DNA from: Streptomyces camponoticapitis
Lineage (GTDB): Bacteria; Actinomycetota; Actinomycetes; Streptomycetales; Streptomycetaceae
Assembly (NCBI RefSeq): GCF_014646115.1
Contig: NZ_BMMV01000002.1
Coordinates: 1 to 64,000 of the forward strand
Direction of reading: 5' to 3'
Length of the DNA: 64,000 bases
This document shows, one piece after another, positions 44,847-52,786 of the stretch (its first letter is position 1; each line of letters starts with the position of its first letter). The position numbers and the translations under genes are program-made. A model generated the notes under the pieces. That model saw only the letters and a list, made by a program, of their open reading frames with translations. It had not been told where the DNA came from and did not search any database.

Positions 44847-45815
44847 ATGAGACACCGTAAGTCGCCCGTCCGGCTGCCACGCCGATGTCTGCCGCGCGCC
44901 TACGATCGGCCCGTGGACGCCGATGTGGACCCGGGAAGCAGTACGCGCGAGGCCGGGACCGGCGACGCCCAACCCCCTTGGGGGGCACGGCCGCTGAGCG
45001 CCGGACGGGCCCTGGCGCTGTCCTGCCATCCGGGACCGGTGGTCGCCGTCACGACGCTCACCCTGGCGCTCGGGGCCACCGCGGGCCACTCCACGGGCCG
45101 TTGTCTGCTGCTCACCGTCGCGGTGCTGACCGGTCAGCTCTCCGTGGGCTGGTGCAACGACGCCTACGACGCCCTGCGCGACACCGTCAACGGCCGCCGG
45201 GACAAGCCCGTCGTCGCGGGGAAGGTCGGCCAAGGGACGGTGTGGGCGGCGGCGTTCGGCGCGCTCGCGCTCTGCGTGCCGCTCTCGCTGGCCTGCGGCG
45301 CTCTCGCGGGCACCGCGCATCTGGTCGCGGTGGGCGCAGCCTGGGCGTACAACCTGCGGCTGAAGGCCACGGCGCTCTCCTGGCTGCCGTACGCGATCGG
45401 GTTCGCGAGCCTGCCGACTCTCGTCTCACTGAGTCTGCCGGGCAGCCCCTGGCCCGCCTGGTGGGCCGTCACCGGCGGCGCGTCGCTCGGCGTCGGGGCG
45501 CATCTGGCGGATGTCCTGCCGGACATCCGCGGTGACCTGGCCACCGGCGTACGGGGGCTGCCGCACCGACTCGGCGCCACCGGTTCCCGGTTGCTGCTGC
45601 CCGTCCCGCTGGTCGCGGCGTCCGTGGCGCTGACGCTGGGTCCCCAGGGCCGTGCGGGCGTGGGCGCCGTGCTCGTCCCGCTCGCCGCCGCGGCGATCGC
45701 GGTGGCCGGGCTGCTGCTCGGCCGCCGCCGGGAGAAGGCGCCGTTCGTCGGCGCGGTGGCCGTGGCGGCGCTGGACGTGGGGCTGCTGATGGCGCACGGA
45801 ACCGGCGTCACCTGA
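44847..45815 (+). CDS. UbiA family prenyltransferase
   Basis: A 322-residue membrane prenyltransferase with about eight to nine helices. The first Asp-rich motif is N104-D105-AYD with D112 and R118/D119/K120 (NDAYDALRDTVNGRRDKP); the second is DVLPDIRGDLATG. It would attach a polyprenyl group to an aromatic or similar acceptor. Its position next to the type III PKS operon suggests a prenylated resorcinol or quinone as product, but menaquinone-type housekeeping is possible. ATG 44847 follows GAAGGAAGG; a GTG at 44913 would give a shorter N terminus. Confidence 0.83.
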   Translation: MRHRKSPVRLPRRCLPRAYDRPVDADVDPGSSTREAGTGDAQPPWGARPLSAGRALALSCHPGPVVAVTTLTLALGATAGHSTGRCLLLTVAVLTGQLSVGWCNDAYDALRDTVNGRRDKPVVAGKVGQGTVWAAAFGALALCVPLSLACGALAGTAHLVAVGAAWAYNLRLKATALSWLPYAIGFASLPTLVSLSLPGSPWPAWWAVTGGASLGVGAHLADVLPDIRGDLATGVRGLPHRLGATGSRLLLPVPLVAASVALTLGPQGRAGVGAVLVPLAAAAIAVAGLLLGRRREKAPFVGAVAVAALDVGLLMAHGTGVT

Positions 45816-45852
45816 GCCCCACGGTCCGGAGGCGGACGGGAGTCCAGGTCCG

Positions 45853-47742
45853 TCAGCCGTCGTGCCGGACGTCGTCGCGCCGCTCCTGGCCCGGACGGGC
45901 GTTTCCGTTTCCGGTGCGGACATCGTTGTCTCCGCGCCCGCGCCGGTCGCCTTCCCTGTCCTGTCGCCCCTCGCCCCGTCCCGGCGTCTCGAAACCGGGG
46001 CCGCGGCCACCACCGCCGCCGTGAGCCCCGCCGCGTTCCGCGGACTGCTCCGGCTCCGCCGACCTGCCCGTGTTCCGGAGTGCCGACTTCGTGTCGGCCG
46101 GCGGCACCGCTCCCCGGCCGCTGCCGCCGACGATCGGCAGAGACCTGGGGCTGTTCGGCGCTGTGCTGGTCGACCAGTTCTGGAGCGTGGACTCGTCACG
46201 GGTCTTCGTGACGACGGACGTACCCGCCACGGGAGTTGTCGGGACCACGGCCAGCGAGTCGTCCCAGCGGGGGATCACATGCCCCTGCACCGTCAGGTCG
46301 TAGCGCACGTCGGTGGCGTTCTCGGCGGGCGGGTCGGTGCACGGTCCGAGGATCAGGGAGCCGTCCACCGTACGGGAGTTGAGGCACAGGTCCTGGTCCG
46401 CGCCGTTGCGCAGCAGCCCGTCCTCCTCGTACAGCCACAGCTGCGTCTGCGCGGACGTCGAGCAGATCGCCAGCGTCGCCTCGGAGCCCGCGGTGGGCCG
46501 GGTGTCCCGGAGGTCCAGGCAGAGGTCGGCGTCCGCGCTGCGCAGTGTCGTCCGCAGCGGGCCGGGCGGGACGCCGTCCGCGCCCGTCGGCGGCTTCGGG
46601 CCGGGACCGGAGACGCCCTGCGATCCCGGGTCGGGCGAGGTCGTCGCGGTGCCCGATCCGATGGGCGCGGACGGTCCCACCGCCTCGCCGCCGCTCTCAC
46701 CGGCGGTGAGGCTGGAGACGGTCACGGCGAGCAGACCGACCGTCACCAGGCCGAGCCCGCTGAGGAGCACGGTCCTCGGTCTGCCCGGAGTGGCCAGCAC
46801 CCGCTTGCCCAGCACCGTGACCCGGGGCAGCACCCGGGGCCGCCCGCCCAGGGAGTGCCGTGCGCGGCCGCGCACGCCCGCGGCCCGCGCGCCGCCGCGC
46901 CTGCCCGGCCGTGTGTCGAGGTAGCGCCTGCCGTGCGGGCCGAGGACCGCCTCGGCGAGCAGGACGCCGGGCCGCCCCTCGGCCTGGACGAACTGCTCGG
47001 CGGCGTACGCGCAGTACGAGCAGACCGCCAGATGCTGCTGGATGTCCGGGAGCAAAGCACCGCCGCGCCGCAGGGACACGTCCAGCAGACGGTTGTAGTG
47101 GCGGCATTCCTTGTCCGGCGCGAGTTGGATATGCGCGCGTACACAGCCGGACCGGAAGAGTTCACCCGAGTGTTCGAGTTCGGTGAGCGCGATTTCAGGA
47201 TCAATGCCGAGCAGACCGGCCGGTACGGTTATGGGCTCCGCCTCGACGGCCGTATGCCAGAGCAGGTACCGCGAGGGTGTGGGCATTGCCTGGAATGCGT
47301 GGAAGGCGAGCCGCCGATTCTCCGGGGGCGCCGGCATGTCGGGGCTCCCCGGGCCGGCGCCGGCCGGGCGGCCGGGGTGCTCCCAGACCGTATCGGCCTG
47401 CTGGCCCTCAGCCGCCCAGACATTGGCCGTGTGCCGGGCCGCCGTGAGGAATTCGGGCCGCAGCGCCGGCACCGCGCCGGCGCCGCGGAGGGTGTCGAGG
47501 ACCTTGCCGAAGGCCGCGGTGGCGAGCATCGAGGCGGCGTCCGGTGAGGGGGAGCGCATTTCGGCGTAGTCGAGCAGGGCCTGCCAGTGCCGGGCGAGCA
47601 ACAGCGCGGTGGCGTGGTCCTCCTGGTCGCTCTCGCGGGTCCTCAGCGCGGCGACGAGATCCGCGTCCGAGCCTTCGGAGCGGGGCCCCGGCGGGTGGGC
47701 CGGAGGGGGCGGGGTGGTTCTGGACGTACGAGGATCCTGCAC
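45853..47742 (-). CDS. Sigma-like / zinc-finger membrane protein with ricin-type lectin domain
   Basis: A 629-residue protein with several parts. Residues about 25-180 resemble sigma-70 regions 2 and 4 (LVAALRTRESD; SRYLLWHTAVE and GIDPEIALTELE). A zinc-finger-like HLAVCSYC (HxxxCxxC) follows near residue 240, as in anti-sigma ZAS domains. After a basic stretch comes one transmembrane helix (about 325-347), then a Pro/Gly linker and a ricin-type beta-trefoil at about 395-530 with repeated QxW-type motifs. The C-terminal 100 residues are RG/Glu-rich. It may couple outside carbohydrate binding to gene control. ATG 47742 is used. Confidence 0.75.
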   Translation of the reverse strand: MQDPRTSRTTPPPPAHPPGPRSEGSDADLVAALRTRESDQEDHATALLLARHWQALLDYAEMRSPSPDAASMLATAAFGKVLDTLRGAGAVPALRPEFLTAARHTANVWAAEGQQADTVWEHPGRPAGAGPGSPDMPAPPENRRLAFHAFQAMPTPSRYLLWHTAVEAEPITVPAGLLGIDPEIALTELEHSGELFRSGCVRAHIQLAPDKECRHYNRLLDVSLRRGGALLPDIQQHLAVCSYCAYAAEQFVQAEGRPGVLLAEAVLGPHGRRYLDTRPGRRGGARAAGVRGRARHSLGGRPRVLPRVTVLGKRVLATPGRPRTVLLSGLGLVTVGLLAVTVSSLTAGESGGEAVGPSAPIGSGTATTSPDPGSQGVSGPGPKPPTGADGVPPGPLRTTLRSADADLCLDLRDTRPTAGSEATLAICSTSAQTQLWLYEEDGLLRNGADQDLCLNSRTVDGSLILGPCTDPPAENATDVRYDLTVQGHVIPRWDDSLAVVPTTPVAGTSVVTKTRDESTLQNWSTSTAPNSPRSLPIVGGSGRGAVPPADTKSALRNTGRSAEPEQSAERGGAHGGGGGRGPGFETPGRGEGRQDREGDRRGRGDNDVRTGNGNARPGQERRDDVRHDG

Positions 47743-48311
47743 AGAGGTCCTGCCTTCCAGGGCACTGAGTGGGGGGTGTCCAGTCCCTTGACGCGAGGGT
47801 GGCGGCAGTGATTTCCGGCCGACTGAAAGGGGGGTGGTCCGATTGGTGCGTACCTATGGACGGTGGTGATGCCTCCGGGAAAATGACCTGTGGGTGTAAA
47901 GCGGCGGACGGTGACGGCCGGAGGAGCCTTTCCGGGCGGTCGACCGCCGCCGAATCGAACGGCTGAGCGCTCCCGGCATTGCTGCCGACTGAGCGCGTTC
48001 ACCATTGCACAGCCCGTGTGTGTGAAACAAGAGATCTCCAACCGCCGCTATTCGATTGGCCGTTGAAGAACGAGTTGGGCAAGGATTTGTGCCGCCGCGG
48101 TCCAATTCCGGCCGCGCGAAATACCGTAGGTAACCGGTGAAAGGGGTCGCCGAAGAGGCCCCGAAGGGCCGCTCCGTACCAAGGTCTTCGCAGTTGCACC
48201 GCTTCGGCAACTCTACGGCCGACGGCGGGTCCCGGTCGACACGGGACCCCCTCGCCCGCCGGCCGGACCCCCGGACAGGGCCCGGGCCTGCGAGGATTCT
48301 CCGGCAGAGGT
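47743..48311. other. Large intergenic region
   Basis: No supported gene is visible in these 569 bases between two leftward genes. A terminator-like hairpin lies at 48227-48249. The stretch around 47990-48130 is less GC-rich than its surroundings and may hold the promoter of the ricin-domain gene. Confidence 0.45.
48227..48249 (-). terminator. Hairpin terminator of the graspetide operon
   Basis: GGGTCCCG (48227-48234) and CGGGACCC (48242-48249) form a perfect 8-bp stem with a 7-base loop, 63 bases beyond the stop of the ATP-grasp gene. No T-run follows. Confidence 0.55.
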
Positions 48312-49244
48312 CTAGACGGGGGGCGGTGAGGCGAGCCAGGCGGCCACGGCCTCGGCGATCGGCTGGCTCGTCTCCAGCTCCACGAAGCCGAACTGGCCGC
48401 CCTGGTTGCATTCGAGAAACCACCACGTGCCGTCGGTGTCCTCGGCGAAGTCGAAGGCGCCGTAGGCGAGATGGGCCACGCGCATGTAGCCGTACACGGC
48501 TCGCGTGATGCGGTCGGGCACCTCGACGGGCTCCCAGTGGTGGCCGGTCGCGCCGTACCGGCCGTCGACCTGCCCGGGGTCGGCGACCTTCCGCGCGGCG
48601 AACAACTGGTGCCCGACGCAGGTGAGCCGGATGTCGGCCCGCTTCGATATGTAGCGCTGGAGCAGGGTGGGCCCGGCGGCGACCGACTCGAAGTCGGCGC
48701 CGGGCCCCACCCGGGTCGTCGGCAGCGAGACCGGCGGGTCGCCGGGCGGCGGGCCGGTGATCGACTTGACCACGATCTCCCGGTGCTCGGCGGCGAAGAG
48801 CCGGGCGATCCGGGGGAAGGTGGTGACGAGGGTCGGCGGTACGGCGAACCCGCTCTGGTGCGCGACCCGCAACTGCCAGGGCTTGAGGCGCGCCTGGGCC
48901 GCCGCCTGCGGATGGTTCATCCAGCGCGCCGACGTGGAGTACAGCATGCCGAAGAAGGCGTGCGCCGACTCCGCGGTGAGCCAGGGGGAGGGGGAGGGCG
49001 CGTGGGCCGCGCTCGCGCCCGGCCGCCGCACCCATATCGAGCGCACCCCGTCCATGCTCAACAGGCGCCCACCGGCCGACAGATGGCCGCGGAAGTCGCC
49101 GCTGACGTACTCGGCGGACATCGCCGCCTCGCCGGGCAGATCGGCGGGGTCGAAGCGCACCAGAGGTGTGCCGCGCCCGTGCAGCTCCGCCACGACCATG
49201 TCCGCGGTGACGTCCTGCTCGGCGGTGAGGATCAGCACAGTCAT
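48312..49244 (-). CDS. tgmB: ATP-grasp ribosomal peptide maturase (SAV_5884/TgmB type)
   Basis: A 310-residue ATP-grasp ligase that makes side-chain ester or amide macrocycles in a ribosomally made peptide (graspetide). The N-terminal MTVLILTAEQDVTADMV and the C-terminal ATP-grasp core with FDFAEDTDGTWWFLECNQGGQFG, which binds metal and ATP, are characteristic of the family. The central lysine-bearing EIVVKSITG strand binds nucleotide. It starts 16 bases after the precursor gene, and the pair is an operon. I chose ATG 49244 because the longer frame upstream is the precursor region. Confidence 0.88.
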   Translation of the reverse strand: MTVLILTAEQDVTADMVVAELHGRGTPLVRFDPADLPGEAAMSAEYVSGDFRGHLSAGGRLLSMDGVRSIWVRRPGASAAHAPSPSPWLTAESAHAFFGMLYSTSARWMNHPQAAAQARLKPWQLRVAHQSGFAVPPTLVTTFPRIARLFAAEHREIVVKSITGPPPGDPPVSLPTTRVGPGADFESVAAGPTLLQRYISKRADIRLTCVGHQLFAARKVADPGQVDGRYGATGHHWEPVEVPDRITRAVYGYMRVAHLAYGAFDFAEDTDGTWWFLECNQGGQFGFVELETSQPIAEAVAAWLASPPPV

Positions 49245-49260
49245 CGGGTAGCCAGGGCGG

Positions 49261-49452
49261 TCAGTCGTCGAAGTGCGTCTTGGAGCCGGCCGTCGAGGTC
49301 GTGGACCCGGCGGCCAGCAGCAGCGCACGGTCGGCTATCGCGGGACGTCCGTCCGGCAGGACGTTCAGCTGGAGCGTGGAGTCGTAGGTGAAAGGTCCGA
49401 CGACCGGTGAGCTCTCCGCCGGGAAAGCGTAGTTCAGCGCGAACGGTCGCAT
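49261..49452 (-). CDS. tgmA: Putative graspetide precursor (TgmA type)
   Basis: A 63-residue precursor peptide. The leader begins MRPFALNYAFPAESSPV and contains DSTLQLNVLPDGRPA, both matching the ATP-grasp-modified RiPP precursors of Streptomyces. The C-terminal core region holds Thr/Ser/Lys donors and terminal acidic acceptors (TSTAGSKTHFDD), suited to ester or amide cross-links. GGAGAAT lies directly before ATG 49452. No dedicated protease or methyltransferase is found next to the pair, unlike some tgm loci. Confidence 0.86.
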   Translation of the reverse strand: MRPFALNYAFPAESSPVVGPFTYDSTLQLNVLPDGRPAIADRALLLAAGSTTSTAGSKTHFDD

Positions 49453-49778
49453 GATTCTCCTCCACTGCCCCACGAGTGCGTTTCTGTCACGGAGGTAACA
49501 ATACGTGGCGAAGATGTAATGGTCTCAGTACGGAAAGTCACATATGACGCACCGTCAGGCGGAGGACGCTCTACCGTCCTCCGGACCTGGGGGGACAGCG
49601 CTCGCCGCGCCGGAACGGCGTCGCGAGAACGTCTCAAGTCCGTTGCCGAAAAACTGAGTTCAGGGCTTCTTCGGGGCCGGTATTGGGACATCCTGTCGGG
49701 ATCCAGCCAGTTGTCCCCACGTCCGGAGGCCGCGGATGCGAAGACCTGGGGGCGGTCGAGAGGGGCCCGGACGTCGAA

Positions 49779-49837
49779 CGGCCGGGGCGGGAGAATTCCC
49801 TGCCCCGGCCGCCTGGGGCCACCGCTCACCGGTGGCC
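49779..49837 (-). terminator. Two hairpins downstream of the subtilisin-inhibitor gene
   Basis: GGCCACCG (49817-49824) pairs with CGGTGGCC (49830-49837) just 12 bases beyond the stop. A longer stem with CGGCCGGGGC (49779-49788) and GCCCCGGCCG (49802-49811) follows. The remaining part of the gap to the graspetide precursor (49453-49778) shows no gene and should contain the tgmA promoter near 49480-49550. Confidence 0.6.
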
Positions 49838-49848
49838 GCCCGCCCGTC

Positions 49849-50346
49849 TCAGAAGGTGAAGACGGCGCCTCTGCCCCCGTTCAGGGCGCACGAGTTCGAG
49901 AAGGTGTGGACGTAATCCACCCGCTGCCCCTCCCACACGCCGTCCGCCGTCACCGTGACCGGTTCCCACTCCTTCGTGCAGACGCGGTTCGTCCCGGAGG
50001 TGGTGATGGCGTCGAACTTGGCGCCGTTCCTCTTGAGTTCGGAGCAGGCGGCGGCCGCGTCCGGGTGGCTGCCCGACGGGGTGGGCCCGCAACTGAGCGT
50101 GACGGCGCGCCGTACCGTACCGGTCTTGTGGTCAGCACCGTCCGTGACCGTCAGCACCAGTGCCGACGGCGCGTACAGGCTCTCCCCTCCGGTCGGCGAG
50201 GTACCGACCTGAGCCGGCACGCCTCCGATGGATGCCGCTTCGGAGGGCGCCCCTCCGGTCGGCAGGGCGCCGGCCGTGCCGGTGAAGCACAGACTGCCGA
50301 TCGCCAGTACGGCTCCACAGGCCGCAGCCCTTGCGATGCTCCGCAT
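49849..50346 (-). CDS. Secreted subtilisin-inhibitor-like protease inhibitor (SSI family)
   Basis: A 165-residue exported inhibitor. A signal peptide of about 27 residues ends near AGALP. The mature domain has the SSI pattern: LYAPSALVLTVTDG, LSCGPTPSGSHPDA, then VCTKEWEPV and TFSNSCALN, with four cysteines for two disulfides. Aligned with Streptomyces subtilisin inhibitor (reactive site CPMVYDP), the P1 residue is Lys in CTKEWEP, which predicts trypsin-like specificity. The mature N terminus is longer than usual. ATG 50346 follows GGGAG by eight bases. Confidence 0.88.
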   Translation of the reverse strand: MRSIARAAACGAVLAIGSLCFTGTAGALPTGGAPSEAASIGGVPAQVGTSPTGGESLYAPSALVLTVTDGADHKTGTVRRAVTLSCGPTPSGSHPDAAAACSELKRNGAKFDAITTSGTNRVCTKEWEPVTVTADGVWEGQRVDYVHTFSNSCALNGGRGAVFTF

Positions 50347-50606
50347 TTCGAACACTCCCTGGGGTCGATGTCTCGGACAACGGACGTGAGTCTTGCTCAC
50401 GCCAGGGGTGTTCCGCCCGCTCTGTGACCGGTTTTGGTCGCTCCGCGTGTCGCTCTGATCGCGGTGTGTGTCCATGGCGGCCTGGTCCGGCCCCTTGTGG
50501 GACGCGGGGCGAGTTGGGCCGAAAGTCATTGATTCGGAGCCCGTGTCGATGGTTGACGGTTTGATTGTAAGGCGTGGAAACTCATGAACCTTGGATCATA
50601 TGACTG

Positions 50607-52355
50607 TCAGCGACGCAGGAGAAGCTCGGTGTTGCGCGCGTCCGAGAGGCCCGCCAGGTCCTGACGGCTCCCCGGCGCGTTGAGCGCGAGCTCCCGGTAG
50701 AGCGACGCCAGACCTGACTGCGAGAGATCCGTGAAATCGGTCTCGCGCGGCGCCGCCGACTCGATCAGCGTGGTGAAGAGCGAGAGCGTGCCGTCCTTGT
50801 TGTCCGCGATCTCGATCACGCGCGCCTGCTGCGGGAAGTCGATGTGCGAGGCGGTGGAGATCTCCCAGAACGAACCGTGCGGCAGCACCACGTTGCGGTG
50901 GCTGTGCCCGTTGATCCAGGCCACCGCCGAACGGTGGCGCCGCAGCAGGGCGACGACCTCGTCGCCGTTGTGCCGCGCCTCGCCCGGCCGGGCGGGGTCG
51001 GGCCGCTTGTTCCCCATCGTCCAGCTGTTGTGGTGCGTGAACAGCACCACGTAACCGCCGCTGTGCTCCTTGAGGATCCGCTCCAGCCAGTCGAGCTGCC
51101 CCGTACCGACCGAGCCCGTGAAGTGCCCGCCGTGGTCCGTGGTGTCGAGGCTGACCCCGGTCACGTTCTCCCCCATGGAGAACGTGTAGTCGAGGCTGGC
51201 CGAGGCCAGGTTGGCCTTCGTGTAGCCGTGGCCGACCGGTCCCGCCCCGGTGTGGGCGGAGTCCAGATGCGCCGTCAGGTACTGGAGCGGGGTGAACGGC
51301 GCGCGGCGCGGGTCGGCGGTGATCGTCCGCATACGGCGCTTCTCCCGGCGCAGCAGCGAGATCAGGGGGCCGCCGTCGGCGGTGTCGCCCTGCGAGATCT
51401 GGGCGAGCAGGATCGCCGCGTCACGGTCCGGCAGGTCGTACAACTTACGGGTGCCGACGGCGAATTCGGCGAGGAAGCCGGTCCGGTCGGCGTAGGCGCC
51501 GCTGGCGAGGCTGTCGTGGTTGCCGACGGTCGAGTACCAGGGAAGGGCCAGGCCCGGACTGCGCACCGGGCGCAGGGCCGCTTCGAGGAGGCCGTCGATA
51601 CGGGGGTAGCCCAGGCGCTTGTCGGAGTCGGGCGCACTGTCCTCGGGGTGCCAGTACATCCGCAGGCCCGAGTTCTGCACGCCCTCGTACGCCTGCGGGT
51701 CACCGCTGTTGGGGGTGACGAGCCCGCCGCTCATCAGGGTGAGGTACCAGTCGAGCTCGCACAGCGAGTTGTTGTCCGTGTTGTCGCCGGTCGTCATGGC
51801 GAAGGCCAGCGGAGCCCCGGTCGCGGGGCCGGTGCCCAGCGCGTTGACCTGCTCGATGAGCGAGACGGCTCCGGCCACCGACAGAGCCTCGTGGGGGCGC
51901 CAGGCGCCCGGCGACTCGCTGCGCACGTACTCGGTGCGCACCGGGTGCTGGACGTCCGTCACATGGAGATCGGTGAGCTGGACGAAGGAGCTGAGCACCG
52001 TACGACGGTCCTCGCGGCCGGACTTGGCGGAAGCGAACTGTTCGCGGACGACCCTGCGCCAGCCGGGCCCGTCCCCGATCCGCCGGAAGGCGGCGCTCCG
52101 GTCGCGCGGCGCGGCGAGCGAGTGGAGTGTGGTGCGGTCGGCCGACGGGCCGGTGGGCGTGGGGGTCGGGGTGGCTGCGGGGGTGGTGGGACCGGCGGTG
52201 CCCGGCGCGGTGTGCGCGGGGGCGGCGGAGGCGCTGCCCGAGCCGCCTGCGGTGCCGACCGCCGCGCCGATACCGGCAGACAGGCTCACGGCGCCGGCCA
52301 CGGCGAGGAAGGAACGGCGGTCGACGGCGGTGACCGCGGAACGGATGCGTGACAT
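50607..52355 (-). CDS. Tat-exported metallophosphoesterase (TIGR03767 type)
   Basis: A 582-residue phosphoesterase. The twin-arginine signal DRRSFLAVAG near residues 12-21 is followed by a hydrophobic stretch and an Ala/Pro/Thr-rich linker. Metal-ligand motifs of the calcineurin-like fold occur in order: LTDLHVTD, TTGDNTDNN, GNHDS, FTHHNSW and NGHSHRN. It probably acts outside the cell on phosphoesters and may help in phosphate supply. ATG 52355 follows GGGAGAG. It diverges from the aldehyde dehydrogenase operon. Confidence 0.83.
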   Translation of the reverse strand: MSRIRSAVTAVDRRSFLAVAGAVSLSAGIGAAVGTAGGSGSASAAPAHTAPGTAGPTTPAATPTPTPTGPSADRTTLHSLAAPRDRSAAFRRIGDGPGWRRVVREQFASAKSGREDRRTVLSSFVQLTDLHVTDVQHPVRTEYVRSESPGAWRPHEALSVAGAVSLIEQVNALGTGPATGAPLAFAMTTGDNTDNNSLCELDWYLTLMSGGLVTPNSGDPQAYEGVQNSGLRMYWHPEDSAPDSDKRLGYPRIDGLLEAALRPVRSPGLALPWYSTVGNHDSLASGAYADRTGFLAEFAVGTRKLYDLPDRDAAILLAQISQGDTADGGPLISLLRREKRRMRTITADPRRAPFTPLQYLTAHLDSAHTGAGPVGHGYTKANLASASLDYTFSMGENVTGVSLDTTDHGGHFTGSVGTGQLDWLERILKEHSGGYVVLFTHHNSWTMGNKRPDPARPGEARHNGDEVVALLRRHRSAVAWINGHSHRNVVLPHGSFWEISTASHIDFPQQARVIEIADNKDGTLSLFTTLIESAAPRETDFTDLSQSGLASLYRELALNAPGSRQDLAGLSDARNTELLLRR

Positions 52356-52661
52356 GGTGCGCTCTCCCGGAGTGCGTACGTCGCGGCGGCGAGACGCCGA
52401 GGTGGGGTCCCGGTTCTCCTCTGATGCTGGGGACCCGGCGTGGCCCACGTGTGAACGACGCCGCAACGCCCGGCGCCGAACACCGCACAGGGATCACTCG
52501 CATCCGCAAACGTTCGCCGATCCCTCCCACGGCGTGCGGAATCCGCTCATCCACCGTTCACCGGAGGGGGAACGGGAGCGGCCGGGGCCCCTTGAGGACT
52601 CCGGGGGGACGCCGCGAAGACGCCGGGAGAGCGGATGCCGGGCACTTCGGGGCGGTCGCCC

Positions 52662-52720
52662 GGGAAGCGCTTTCCCATTTTGTAAGACGTGTTGACGAAT
52701 TAATGAGCGTGCGTCAGCAT
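52662..52720 (+). promoter_or_regulatory. Putative LacI-type operator and promoter of the ALDH/sugar ABC operon
   Basis: GGGAAGCGCTTTCCC at 52662-52676 is an imperfect palindrome with a central GCGC, the hallmark of LacI-family operators. TTGACG at 52692-52697 and a weak CAGCAT at 52715-52720 with 17-base spacing form a possible promoter. No LacI gene lies in the window. Confidence 0.5.
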
Positions 52721-52786
52721 CGCCTCCACATGTTCGAAGTGCCGAACGCACTTCTGCCGAGCCCTGCACCCGGGAGTAAGCGCCGC

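Noticed and set aside
50564..50569. TACAAT (complement) as -10 box of the inhibitor gene
   Set aside because: No matching -35 box is at the right distance and the leader would exceed 200 bases.
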